Shown one piece after another: positions 9,299-17,886 of a stretch of DNA of 64,000 nt. The DNA is from Nocardioides ferulae (GTDB lineage: Bacteria; Actinomycetota; Actinomycetes; Propionibacteriales; Nocardioidaceae), in NCBI RefSeq assembly GCF_003660455.1, contig NZ_QZVR01000011.1:1-64000 (forward strand), read 5' to 3'. Below the pieces are notes generated by a model that worked only from the letters and a program-made list of their open reading frames with translations, did not search any database and was not told the origin of the DNA. Within the stretch, counting starts at the first letter, position 1, and every line of letters begins with the position of its first letter. A program made the translations under genes and the position numbers.

Positions 9299-9694
9299 GT
9301 GACACCCGTACCGCTCGCACGACGGGCCCTCGTCCGGCTGGGGGCGAGCGCCCTCGTGCTCGGCCCGCTGGCTCGGACCGGGCAGGCCTCCGCGAGCGTC
9401 GAGACCGCCTCCGGCGCCTACCTGCGGTCGCGCTTCACGCCGTACCTCGGCCGGCAGTTCCGACTCGGCAACGGCTCGCGGGCCTGGGTGCTGCGGCTGA
9501 CCGCCGTGGACGACCTGCCGTCTGCCGCGGCCGGTGCCGAGGGGTCCTTCAGCCTGACCTTCTCGGCCCGGTCCGCCGGTCCTCCCCAGGGGACCTACAC
9601 GCTGCGCCGCGCCGGGTTCGCGGCCACCACCCTCTTCGTGGTGGCGGTCGACGCCAGCGGCCGGACCGTCGAGGCGGTCGTCAACAACGGCTGA
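9299..9694 (+). CDS. Exported DUF6916-like protein with Tat-type signal
   Basis: The GTG start is chosen because GAGGAG lies 6 nt upstream; an in-frame ATG 33 nt earlier lacks a ribosome site. The N-terminus MTPVPLARRALVRLG followed by a hydrophobic stretch and GQASA looks like a twin-arginine signal. The mature part (about residues 35-131) aligns by eye with the divergent neighbour: FTPYLGRQFRL matches FAPRVGQRF, GSFSLTFSARS matches RRQFSLVFRG, and QGTYTLRRAGFAATTLFVV matches the Pro/Thr strand and the LQLFLVP strand. The pair therefore looks like one cytoplasmic and one exported copy of the same fold, 131 aa here. Confidence 0.72.
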   Translation: MTPVPLARRALVRLGASALVLGPLARTGQASASVETASGAYLRSRFTPYLGRQFRLGNGSRAWVLRLTAVDDLPSAAAGAEGSFSLTFSARSAGPPQGTYTLRRAGFAATTLFVVAVDASGRTVEAVVNNG

Positions 9695-9788
9695 GCGCCG
9701 AAGGGTGGCCGCCTGGCGGGAGGACGCCCGCTGGACGACGCGGCCGGGACCGAGGTCCCACAGATGTGAGGACTCGGGGCCGGCTCGA

Positions 9789-9794
9789 TAGGTT
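9789..9794 (+). promoter_or_regulatory. -10 box TAGGTT, probable leaderless start for the M20 gene
   Basis: TAGGTT fits the actinobacterial TANNNT -10 and ends 7 nt before the ATG at 9802, which places the transcription start at or next to the start codon. No ribosome site is visible upstream. Confidence 0.5.
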
Positions 9795-9801
9795 GGCGCA
9801 C

Positions 9802-11157
9802 ATGACCGATCACGCCCGCACCCAGCAGATCCGCGACAAGGTCCAGGAGGTGCTGCCAGGGGTCCGCAGCGACCTCGAGGCCCTGGTCCGCATCCAGTCG
9901 GTGAGCGCCGACCCCGAGCGCGCCGGCGAGGTACGCCGCAGCGCCGAGGAGGTCGCCCGGCTGCTGCGTGAGGCCGACTTCGACCAGGTCGACGTCGTCG
10001 ACGTCGAGGGTGGTGTGCACCCGGCCGTGATCGGCCACAAGGCCGGGCCGGAGGGCGCGCCGACGGTGCTGCTCTACGCCCATCACGACGTGCAGCCCGA
10101 GAACGACCACGCCGAGTGGGACTCCCCGCCGTTCGAGCCCACCGAGCGCGGTGACCGGCTCTACGCCCGCGGCGCTGCCGACGACAAGGCCGGCATCGCC
10201 GCTCACCTCGGCGCGCTGCGGGTGCACGGCGACCAGCTGCCGGTGAGCGTCACCGTCTTCGTCGAGGGCGAGGAGGAGACCGGCTCGGAGAGCCTCCCCG
10301 CGATCCTCGAGCAGTACCGCGACCGGCTGCGCGCCGACGTGATCGTGATCGCCGACTCCGGCAACTGGGACATCGGCGTCCCGGCGCTGACCACCAGCCT
10401 GCGCGGACTGGTGCGACTCGACGTCGAGGTCCGCACCCTCACCCACGCCGTGCACTCGGGCATGTGGGGCGGCCTGGTGCCCGACGCGCTGATGACGCTG
10501 TCGCGGCTGATCTCGTCGTGCTTCGACGAGTCCGGACGGGTCGCCATCGACGGCCTGCACAGCGGCCCGGCCGCTGACGTGGAGTACCCCGAGGAGCGGC
10601 TGCGCGCCGAGTCCGGCGCCAACCCGGGCGTCGAGTGGATCGGCTCCGGCCCGGTCGTGGAGCGGCTGTGGACCCAGCCGTCGCTGTCGATCATCGGCCT
10701 CGACGCGCCGAAGGTGGAGGGCTCCAGCAACACGCTGGTGCCGGCCGCCCGGGCCCGCTTCTCGCTGCGGGTCGCCCCCGGTGACACCTGCGCCAACGCC
10801 CGAGCGCGGCTCGAGGAGCACCTGCGCGCCCACGTGCCGTGGGGCGCCGAGCTGTCCACGGTGCTGGTCGACGACGGCGAGGCCACCTCGATCGACGCCA
10901 CCGGCCCCGCCTACGACGCCGCCCGCGAAGCGTTCACCGAGGCCTGGGAGGGCACCCCCCCGGTCGACATGGGCGTCGGCGGCTCGATCCCGTTCATCGC
11001 CGAGTTCCTCGACGCGTTCCCCGAGGCCAGCGTGCTGGTCACCGGCGTGGAGGACCCCGACACCCGCGCCCACGGCGCCAACGAGGGCCTGCACCTCGCC
11101 GAGTTCGAGCGGGTCATCGTCGCCGAGGCGCTGCTGCTGGAGAAGCTCGCCCGCTGA
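9802..11157 (+). CDS. M20-family dipeptidase / metallopeptidase
   Basis: The 451-aa protein shows the M20 di-zinc signatures: the first metal ligand in LLYAHHDVQP, the bridging Asp in GAADDKAGIAAHL, and the catalytic Glu pair in FVEGEEETGSESLP. A dimerisation (lid) domain lies at about residues 180-290, and the final His ligand sits in the HGANEGLH motif near the C-terminus. Length and motifs fit the ArgE/DapE/CNDP-like dipeptidase group that NCBI calls dipeptidase. It is a single gene in convergent orientation with the histidine kinase pair. Expression is probably leaderless from the TAGGTT box at 9789. The exact substrate is not predictable. Confidence 0.92.
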   Translation: MTDHARTQQIRDKVQEVLPGVRSDLEALVRIQSVSADPERAGEVRRSAEEVARLLREADFDQVDVVDVEGGVHPAVIGHKAGPEGAPTVLLYAHHDVQPENDHAEWDSPPFEPTERGDRLYARGAADDKAGIAAHLGALRVHGDQLPVSVTVFVEGEEETGSESLPAILEQYRDRLRADVIVIADSGNWDIGVPALTTSLRGLVRLDVEVRTLTHAVHSGMWGGLVPDALMTLSRLISSCFDESGRVAIDGLHSGPAADVEYPEERLRAESGANPGVEWIGSGPVVERLWTQPSLSIIGLDAPKVEGSSNTLVPAARARFSLRVAPGDTCANARARLEEHLRAHVPWGAELSTVLVDDGEATSIDATGPAYDAAREAFTEAWEGTPPVDMGVGGSIPFIAEFLDAFPEASVLVTGVEDPDTRAHGANEGLHLAEFERVIVAEALLLEKLAR

Positions 11158-11205
11158 CCCGCTGCTGATCCGCTGCCGCTCCGCCATGCGGCGCGGCGGC
11201 GAGCC

Positions 11206-11260
11206 GTCGATCGTTCCCCGACACGCCGCGAAACGACGTGAATCAGTGACGGGTCGGCGT
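11206..11260. repeat. Dispersed intergenic repeat, copy A
   Basis: This is a ~55-nt element at the convergent junction of the M20 and histidine kinase genes. It contains GTTCCCCGACACGCCGCGAA and ends AGTGACGGGTCGGCG. Related copies lie at 42860-42931 (same strand) and 58884-58937 (opposite strand). Confidence 0.6.
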
Positions 11261-13077
11261 CAGGGGGCGGCGGGGAGGTGGACGCGGAACGTGCTGCCGA
11301 CCTCCAGCGTGGAGTCGACCTCGATCCGGCCGCCGTGGGCGCGCGTCACCCTGGCGGCGATCGCCAGACCGAGACCAGTGCCCGGGTGGGCCAGCGCGCG
11401 CGCGTTGGTGCTGCGGTAGAACTCCGTGAACACCTCCTCGAGGTCACCCGGTGGGATGCCGTACCCCCGGTCGGCGCAGGTGAGCACGGCGTCGTCGCCG
11501 TGACGCTCGACGCTCAGCCGCACCGTGCCGCCCGCAGCGCTGTAGGTCACCGCGTTCTCCACGAGCGCGTCGACGAGGTGCTGCAGGTCGACGGCGCTGC
11601 CCAGCACCCGCACCGGGTCGGCCGGTCGCGCCGCGGAGAGCGACACCTCCCGCTCGGCCGCCAACGGCGCATACCGGGCCACGGCGGCGTCGACCAGCTC
11701 GCCCAGGTCGACCGGACTGCTCACCAGCGCGCGCTCGTCGAGCCGCGAGAGCACCAGCAGCTCCTCGACCATCCGCTGCATCCGGGCGGCGCTGCGCTGG
11801 ATGCCGCGCAGCGACGTGGCGAACGCCGGGCCGTGGTCGGTCTCGGCGAGCACCTCGGCGTAGCCGAGGACCGCACCGAGCGGGTTCTTCAGCTCGTGCG
11901 CGACCGTGGAGATCAGCCTGCTCTTCGCCTCGCTGGCCGCCCGCAGCTCCGCGGTGAGGGCGCTGTCCTGCTCCAGCCGCTGGGCCTGCAGCACCGCCCG
12001 GCCGAGGTCGTGTCCGATGTCGAGCGCCGCGGCCGCCTGCTGGTCGTTCCACTCCAGCGAGGTGTCGACCCGCCCCAGCAGCGCCCAGCCCAGGCAGTTG
12101 CCGGCCGCCCCGATCGGCATCAGCACCAGCGACCCGAGCCCGCGCTCGAGGCTGCGCTCGAGGATGCGCCGGTGCTCGTCGGGGCTCAGCAATCCCGGAG
12201 AGGTCCGGTGCTCGCTGATCACCGCCACCCGGTGGGCGTCCCAGCAACGCTCTGCCAGTTCCAGGAGCAGGTCACGCTGGGGGCCGGCGCTGTTGTCGAG
12301 CACCGGGGGCGAGGTGACCGTGCGACTCGGCGAGAACGGGGTCTGCAGCGTGGTGATCCGGGCCAGCTCCACCTCGAACGCGTCCCGCAGGGCATCGGTG
12401 ACCTCCAGCAACAGCTGGTCCAGCGGCATCCGGGTCGTCGCCGTGCGCACGACGCGGCGTACGGCGTCGGTCAGCCGGACGTGCTCGGCGCGCTGGTCCC
12501 GCTCGAGCGCGGTGCGGATCGCCGCCGCGGCCCGGTCGATGTAGGGCCCGACCCGCTCACGCGCGGCCGGTCCGGGGCGCACCCCGTCGGCCGGCTGGTC
12601 GAAGCTGAGGACGCCGATGACGTCGCCCGCGTCGTTGGTGACGGGCGCCATCAGCACGTCGTAGGGCCGCCAGGCGTCCGCGGACGCCGGCTCCTCGAGG
12701 TAGGCCTCCGGGGCGGCGTCGATCCAGATCTTGTCGGACCAGGTCACCGCCTCCGCGTGTGGCAGGAACCGCAGCCGACCCCAGTCCTCGGCCTGGGCCA
12801 GGATCGTGTGGATGTAGCCGGCGGGGGCGGTGTCGCCGAGCAGCTCGGCCCGGGCCTGGTCGCTGCCCGCGACCGCCATCAGCTCCAGCTCCTCGGTCTC
12901 CAGGAAGACGCCGATGGCGACCACCCCGAAGCCGGCGACCTCCCGCACCGCCTCCGCGATCACCTGCAGCTGCTCGCGCAGGGCCCGTCGGCTCCACTCC
13001 TCGGGCAGCCAGGCGTCCACGCGCGCGGCGAACAGGCCCCCGCCCTCGGGTGCCGCGGCCGCGCCGGCGACGGACAT
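11260..13077 (-). CDS. GAF-domain sensor histidine kinase (downstream member of a tandem pair)
   Basis: The 605-aa soluble kinase has two GAF-like regions (about residues 30-185 and 210-350) and a linker helix. A HisKA domain holds the phospho-acceptor His in VAHELKNPLGAVLGYAEVL (about 390-410). The HATPase has N-box VENAVTYSA, G1 DRGYGIPPG and G2 [12 protein letters not shown]. No transmembrane segment is present. It starts 6 nt after the stop of a paralogous kinase, so the two are co-transcribed. There is no adjacent response regulator, so the output partner must be encoded elsewhere. The last bases abut a dispersed repeat. Confidence 0.92.
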   Translation of the reverse strand: MSVAGAAAAPEGGGLFAARVDAWLPEEWSRRALREQLQVIAEAVREVAGFGVVAIGVFLETEELELMAVAGSDQARAELLGDTAPAGYIHTILAQAEDWGRLRFLPHAEAVTWSDKIWIDAAPEAYLEEPASADAWRPYDVLMAPVTNDAGDVIGVLSFDQPADGVRPGPAARERVGPYIDRAAAAIRTALERDQRAEHVRLTDAVRRVVRTATTRMPLDQLLLEVTDALRDAFEVELARITTLQTPFSPSRTVTSPPVLDNSAGPQRDLLLELAERCWDAHRVAVISEHRTSPGLLSPDEHRRILERSLERGLGSLVLMPIGAAGNCLGWALLGRVDTSLEWNDQQAAAALDIGHDLGRAVLQAQRLEQDSALTAELRAASEAKSRLISTVAHELKNPLGAVLGYAEVLAETDHGPAFATSLRGIQRSAARMQRMVEELLVLSRLDERALVSSPVDLGELVDAAVARYAPLAAEREVSLSAARPADPVRVLGSAVDLQHLVDALVENAVTYSAAGGTVRLSVERHGDDAVLTCADRGYGIPPGDLEEVFTEFYRSTNARALAHPGTGLGLAIAARVTRAHGGRIEVDSTLEVGSTFRVHLPAAP

Positions 13078-13083
13078 CTCGGC

Positions 13084-14910
13084 TCAGGCCGCGGCTGGTA
13101 GGAACACGCGGAACGTGCTGCCGGCGCCGAGCGCGGACTCGACCTCGATCCGGCCGCCGTGACGAGACACGATCCGGCTGACGATCGCCAGCCCCAGGCC
13201 GGTGCCGGGCTGGGCCACGGCCTCGGGGTTGCTGGATCGGAAGAACTCGGTGAACAGGCCCTTCTGGTCCTCGGCGGAGATGCCGATGCCCTCGTCGGTG
13301 CAGGTCAGCACCACGAGGTCGTCCTGCCGGGCCAGGCGCACCAGCACCCCGCGGCCCTCGGGGGTGTACTTCACGGCGTTGCTGAGCAGGTTCGCGCAGA
13401 CCCGGTCCAGCTCCCCGGGGTCACCGGCCGCGTGCAGATCGTCGCCGTCGGTCTCCAGCCGCACCGTGATCCGCTTGCGCTGAGCCTGGACGCCGACCAG
13501 GTCGAGGACGTCCTCGATGGTGCGCCGCAGGTCGACCGGCGTGGCGATCACCGGGTTGTCGGGATCGCCGACCTTGGACAGCAGCAGCAGGTCGTCGACG
13601 ACCCGCGCCAGCCGGTGCGCGCCGCGGTCGATGGCCGCCAGCGACGTGAGCGTGCGCCGGTCGAGGTTCTCGACGCCCTCGAGCATCTCGAGGTGGCCCA
13701 GGATCGCGGCCAGCGGGTTCTTCAGCTCGTGGGAGACCGTCGCGATCAGCTGGCTCTTGTAGGTGTCGAGGGCCTGCAGCTCGACCCGGGCGCGGTGCTC
13801 ACGCTCGAAGAGTCGGGCGTTGAGGATGGCGTGCCCGAGGTCGTGGCCGATGTCGAGCGCGGCGCCCTTCTCGACGTCGCTCCATTCGGGGGCGTGCGGC
13901 CGGCGGGTCAGCACCAACAGCCCCAGGCAGGCGGGTCCGGCCCCCAGCGGTGTCGCCAGCAGCGACCCGGCACCCAGCGACTCCAGGAGCTGACGCAGCA
14001 GCGCCCAGTCCTCGGAGGTCAGCAAGGGGGCAGCTTCGTCGGCATGCACGTCGACGCTGAGGGTGGCCTGCGCCTCCCAGGTCTGCCTGGCCACCCGGTC
14101 GCCCAGGGCCATCAGGTCCCGCGACGGACTGATCCGCGCGGACGAGGCGGTGTGGATCGCGCCCTGGCCGCCCTCGTGGAGGGTCTGGATCCACAGGCCC
14201 GCCGCCCGGAAGCCCTCGACCAGGGCCTCCCGGCTCTCCGCGAGCACCTGCTCCAGGCTGAGCTTGGCGCTGGCCCGGCGCACGATCGTGCGGGCCGCCT
14301 CGGCGAGCCGCACCTGCTCGGCCAGCGCCTCACGCTCCAGCGCGGTGACCACCGCGCGGCCGGCTTGCGCGGCGTACAGCTCGAGCAGCCGGCGCTGCGC
14401 GGCGTCGGGGCGGCGGCCGTCGCGGGGCAGGTCGATGCTCAGCGAGCCGCGCAGCACGCCATCGGCGTCGCGCAGCGGTGCTACGAGGAGGTCGAGTGGG
14501 TGCCAGGCGTCCGGGACGTCGAGGGGCTCGTAGTCGGGGACCCACCCCCAGCTTCCCTCGTCGAGGTCGAGCCGCTCGTGCGGGACGAACTTCAGCAGAC
14601 CCCAGTCGTCGGCCTTGGCGACCTCCTCCATCAGCTCCGCGATCGGGGTGCGGGCGCCCTCGAGCGTGCGGCGGGCGTCGTCGCTGCCGGCGACCGCCAT
14701 CACCTGCATGTAACCGTCGTCGCGGGCGACGCTGATCGCCGCGACTCCGAAGCCGGCCACCTCGGTCACGCCCTCCGCGATCAGGTGCAGGGCGTCTCGA
14801 GAGTCGCTCGAGGTCCAGTCGACCCCGCCGGGGCGGCGCGGCCGCACCGGACCCGCTCCGACCGAAGGGTCGCCGAACCGGGCGCCGGGCTCGATCAGGC
14901 GGTCGGACAT
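13084..14910 (-). CDS. GAF-domain sensor histidine kinase (upstream member of a tandem pair)
   Basis: The 608-aa start at ATG 14910 is chosen because a GAGGTGAG ribosome site directly precedes it; a longer frame beginning at 15021 runs into a direct repeat and starts inside it. Two GAF-like domains (about residues 30-185 and 210-350) share wording with the downstream kinase (EVAGFGVAAISV versus EVAGFGVVAIGV). HisKA follows with VSHELKNPLAAILGHLEML, then HATPase with LLSNAVKYTPEG, DEGIGISAED and [13 protein letters not shown]. The two kinases are clear tandem duplicates. A possible -10 TACGAT (minus strand, 14946-14941) lies about 30 nt upstream. Confidence 0.92.
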   Translation of the reverse strand: MSDRLIEPGARFGDPSVGAGPVRPRRPGGVDWTSSDSRDALHLIAEGVTEVAGFGVAAISVARDDGYMQVMAVAGSDDARRTLEGARTPIAELMEEVAKADDWGLLKFVPHERLDLDEGSWGWVPDYEPLDVPDAWHPLDLLVAPLRDADGVLRGSLSIDLPRDGRRPDAAQRRLLELYAAQAGRAVVTALEREALAEQVRLAEAARTIVRRASAKLSLEQVLAESREALVEGFRAAGLWIQTLHEGGQGAIHTASSARISPSRDLMALGDRVARQTWEAQATLSVDVHADEAAPLLTSEDWALLRQLLESLGAGSLLATPLGAGPACLGLLVLTRRPHAPEWSDVEKGAALDIGHDLGHAILNARLFEREHRARVELQALDTYKSQLIATVSHELKNPLAAILGHLEMLEGVENLDRRTLTSLAAIDRGAHRLARVVDDLLLLSKVGDPDNPVIATPVDLRRTIEDVLDLVGVQAQRKRITVRLETDGDDLHAAGDPGELDRVCANLLSNAVKYTPEGRGVLVRLARQDDLVVLTCTDEGIGISAEDQKGLFTEFFRSSNPEAVAQPGTGLGLAIVSRIVSRHGGRIEVESALGAGSTFRVFLPAAA

Positions 14911-14987
14911 CTCACCTCGGGGGCTGGGGGGGGTGAGTTCATCGTACGTGGGGCGGGCAGTCGGTGTCGGAGGATCGAGGACCTCGT

Positions 14988-15213
14988 ACGCCGTGAGGTG
15001 CGTGCCCGGGGCGCGGGACACGCGGAGGACCTCCGGTGGGGACGACTAGTGGTTGCCGCCGGAGGTTCGTCGGGGGTGGCCCGTGGTTCGGGTGCGTGCA
15101 TCGCCAGGCGCCGGAGCGAAGCCGTACTGGCTCGTCCAGCGAGCGACGGCAACGCCGCGAGGTGCGTGCCCGGGGCGCGGGACACGCGGAGGACCTCCGG
15201 TGGGGACCACTAG
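14988..15213. repeat. 62-nt direct duplication in the kinase/purF intergenic region
   Basis: Copies at 14988-15049 and 15152-15213 differ at only two positions by eye and are offset by 164 bp. Each contains the 13-bp palindrome CGGAGGACCTCCG, at 15023-15035 and 15187-15199. The second copy ends inside the putative purF -10 box. The 314-bp gap 14911-15224 holds no gene. Confidence 0.8.
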
Positions 15214-15216
15214 ACT
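15187..15216 (+). promoter_or_regulatory. purF promoter with overlapping palindrome
   Basis: TAGACT at 15211-15216 fits a TANNNT -10 and ends 8 nt before the GTG start at 15225, so the mRNA is probably leaderless. The palindrome CGGAGGACCTCCG occupies the expected -35 position, which makes it a candidate operator. Confidence 0.45.
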
Positions 15217-15224
15217 GCGGAAAC

Positions 15225-16772
15225 GTGCCCTACCTCAGCAGCTCGCCGCGCAAGGGCGGCGACGGCCGGCTCACCGCTTCGCTGGACCCGCAGGACCAGG
15301 GACCGCAGGACGCCTGCGGGGTCTTCGGGGTCTGGGCACCCGGCGAGGACGTCGCGAAGCTGACCTACTTCGGGCTCTACGCCTTGCAGCACCGCGGCCA
15401 GGAGTCGGCCGGCATCGCGGTCAGCAACGGCCGGCAGATCCTCGTCTACAAGGACATGGGCCTGGTCTCGCAGGTCTTCGACGAGACCACACTCGACTCC
15501 CTCAAGGGCCACCTGGCGATCGGGCACGCCCGCTACTCCACGACCGGTGCCAGCACCTGGGAGAACGCCCAGCCCACGTTCCGCCCCACCGCGGAAGGCT
15601 CGATCGCGCTGGGCCACAACGGCAACCTGGTCAACACCCACCAGCTGCGCGACCTGGTCGACGCGCTGCCGGGCCCCAGCGACGAGCTCGAGCTGCACAC
15701 CCGGCCGGTGGCCGAGTCCACCAACGACACCGGCTTCGTCACCGCCCTCCTGGCCCACCACCCCGACACCTCCCTGGAGCAGCGGGCGATGGAGGTGCTG
15801 CCGCTGCTGCAAGGGGCGTTCTCGTTCGTCTGGATGGACGAGGACACCCTCTACGCCGCGCGCGACCCGCAGGGCATCCGACCGCTGGTGCTGGGGCGCC
15901 TCGAACGCGGCTGGGTGGTCGCCAGCGAGGACGCCGCCTTGGCGACGATCGGCGCCAGCGTGGTCCGCGAGGTCGAGCCCGGCGAGATGCTCGTCATCGA
16001 CGAGAGCGGGCTGCGCTCCCACCGGTTCGCCGACGCCGACCCGAAGGGCTGCGTCTTCGAATACGTCTACCTGGCCCGGCCCGATGCCACGATCGCCGGG
16101 CGCAGCGTCCACGAGGCGCGCGTCGAGATGGGCCGGCGGCTGGCCCGCGAGTTCCCCGTCGAGGCCGACCTGGTGATGCCGGTGCCCGAGTCGGGCACCC
16201 CCGCCGCCGCCGGCTACGCCGAGGAGAGCGGCATCCCGTTCGGTCAGGGGTTCGTGAAGAACGCCTACGTCGGGCGCACGTTCATCCAGCCCAGCCAGAC
16301 CCTGCGCCAACTGGGCATCCGGCTCAAGCTCAACGCGCTCGAGCACATGATCCGCGGCAAACGGGTGGTCGTCGTCGACGACTCGATCGTCCGCGGCAAC
16401 ACCCAGCGGGCCCAGGTGCGGATGCTGCGCGAGGCCGGTGCCCGGGAGGTTCACGTGCGGATCTCCAGCCCGCCCGTGAAGTGGCCGTGCTTCTACGGCA
16501 TCGACTTCGCCACCCGGGCCGAGCTGATCGCCAACGGACTCGACGGCGACGAGATCGCCGCGAGCGTGGGCGCCGACAGCCTCGGCTACATCTCGCTCGA
16601 AGGCATGGTCGAGGCCACCGGTCAACCGTCGGAGCGGCTCTGCCAGGCCTGCTTCACCGGCGCCTACCCCATCGAGCTCCCCGACGAGAGCCTGCTCGGC
16701 AAGCACCTGCTCGAGGTCTCGCTGTCCTCCCCCACCATGGGCAAGGCACTGCCGGTCCTGAACAACCCGTGA
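15225..16772 (+). CDS. purF: Amidophosphoribosyltransferase
   Basis: The enzyme transfers glutamine amide nitrogen to PRPP, the first committed step of purine synthesis. From GTG 15225 it has 515 aa, with an N-terminal propeptide before the nucleophile Cys in DACGVFGVW; processing exposes this Cys. The glutaminase domain shows QHRGQESAGIAV and ARYSTTGAS. The PRPP site is VVVVDDSIVRGNT near residue 385. Cys residues in GCVFEY, WPCFYG and LCQAC match the four Cys of the Fe-S, Bacillus-type enzyme. It is followed 37 nt later by purM and is preceded by a duplicated palindrome and a probable leaderless promoter. Confidence 0.97.
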   Translation: MPYLSSSPRKGGDGRLTASLDPQDQGPQDACGVFGVWAPGEDVAKLTYFGLYALQHRGQESAGIAVSNGRQILVYKDMGLVSQVFDETTLDSLKGHLAIGHARYSTTGASTWENAQPTFRPTAEGSIALGHNGNLVNTHQLRDLVDALPGPSDELELHTRPVAESTNDTGFVTALLAHHPDTSLEQRAMEVLPLLQGAFSFVWMDEDTLYAARDPQGIRPLVLGRLERGWVVASEDAALATIGASVVREVEPGEMLVIDESGLRSHRFADADPKGCVFEYVYLARPDATIAGRSVHEARVEMGRRLAREFPVEADLVMPVPESGTPAAAGYAEESGIPFGQGFVKNAYVGRTFIQPSQTLRQLGIRLKLNALEHMIRGKRVVVVDDSIVRGNTQRAQVRMLREAGAREVHVRISSPPVKWPCFYGIDFATRAELIANGLDGDEIAASVGADSLGYISLEGMVEATGQPSERLCQACFTGAYPIELPDESLLGKHLLEVSLSSPTMGKALPVLNNP

Positions 16773-16809
16773 GCACACCCCAACGCCCGAGCCCGCTGAG
16801 CGAGGACCC

Positions 16810-17886
16810 ATGACCGAGCAGGAGCAGTCCGCCTACGCCGCCGCCGGCGTGTCGATCGAGGCGGCCGACACCGCCATCGAGCTGATGAAGGGCTGGGTGG
16901 AGAAGGCCCGCCGTCCCGAGAGCATCGGGGGGCTCGGCGGCTTCGCCGGGCTGTTCGACGCCTCCGCGCTGACCCGCTACCAGCGGCCGCTGCTGGCCAC
17001 CTCGACCGACGGGGTCGGCACGAAGGTCGCGATCGCGCAGATGATGGACGTGCACGACACCATCGGGTTCGACCTGGTCGGCATGGTCGTCGACGATCTG
17101 GTCGTGTGCGGGGCCGAGCCGCTGTTCATGACCGACTACATCGCCACCGGACGCGTGGTGCCCGAGCGGATCGCCGCGATCGTCAAGGGCATCGCCGAGG
17201 CCTGCGTGCAGGCCGGCTGCGCGCTGCTGGGCGGAGAGACCGCCGAGCACCCCGGTCTGCTGGCGCCCGACGAGTACGACGTCGCCGGCGCCACCACGGG
17301 AGTGGTCGAGGGCGACCGGCTGCTCGGGCCGGCCCGGGTGCGCCCCGGCGACGTGGTCCTGGCCATCGAGTCCAGCGGGCTGCACTCCAACGGCTACTCG
17401 CTGGTGCGGCACGTCTTCCTCACCGAAGCGGGCTGGTCGCTCGACCGGGACGTGCCTGAGCTCGGCCGCACCCTCGGCGAGGAGCTGCTCACCCCGACCC
17501 GCATCTACGCCAAGGCCTGCCTCGACCTGGCCGCCCGCACCCGCACCCACGCGATGTCGCACATCACCGGCGGCGGGCTCGCCGCCAACCTCGAGCGGGT
17601 GCTGCCGGTCGAGCTGACCGCGACCCTCGAGCGCGGCACCTGGACCCCCGCGCCGGTCTTCGACCTGGTGCGGCAGGTCGGACAGGTCTCACAGCCCGAC
17701 CTCGAGGCGACCCTCAACTGCGGCGTCGGCATGGTCGCGCTCCTCGAGGCCGACGACGTCGACACGGCGATCGAGCTGCTCGCCGGCCACGGGCTGCGCG
17801 CCTGGGTCGCCGGTGAGGTGCGGCACGCCGCGTCCGCGGACGACGGTGGGAAGGTCCGGCTCGCCGGACAGCACGCTGGTTGGTAG
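16810..17886 (+). CDS. purM: Phosphoribosylformylglycinamidine cyclo-ligase
   Basis: The 358-aa enzyme converts FGAM to AIR with ATP in the purine pathway. Family signatures are STDGVGTKVAIAQ, the dimer/ATP segment GFDLVGMVVDDLVVCGAEP, GGETAEHPG, SSGLHSNGYSLVR, and the C-terminal HITGGGLAANLERVLP. Length is normal for PurM. A GAGGAC ribosome site lies just upstream. purF-purM is a common actinobacterial operon. Confidence 0.97.
   Translation: MTEQEQSAYAAAGVSIEAADTAIELMKGWVEKARRPESIGGLGGFAGLFDASALTRYQRPLLATSTDGVGTKVAIAQMMDVHDTIGFDLVGMVVDDLVVCGAEPLFMTDYIATGRVVPERIAAIVKGIAEACVQAGCALLGGETAEHPGLLAPDEYDVAGATTGVVEGDRLLGPARVRPGDVVLAIESSGLHSNGYSLVRHVFLTEAGWSLDRDVPELGRTLGEELLTPTRIYAKACLDLAARTRTHAMSHITGGGLAANLERVLPVELTATLERGTWTPAPVFDLVRQVGQVSQPDLEATLNCGVGMVALLEADDVDTAIELLAGHGLRAWVAGEVRHAASADDGGKVRLAGQHAGW

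Noticed and set aside
14895..15185. Minus-strand frame and an extended kinase start, both beginning MSRAPGTHL
   Set aside because: Both starts arise from the same 62-nt direct repeat and not from homologous proteins. The kinase start at 14910 has a proper ribosome site.
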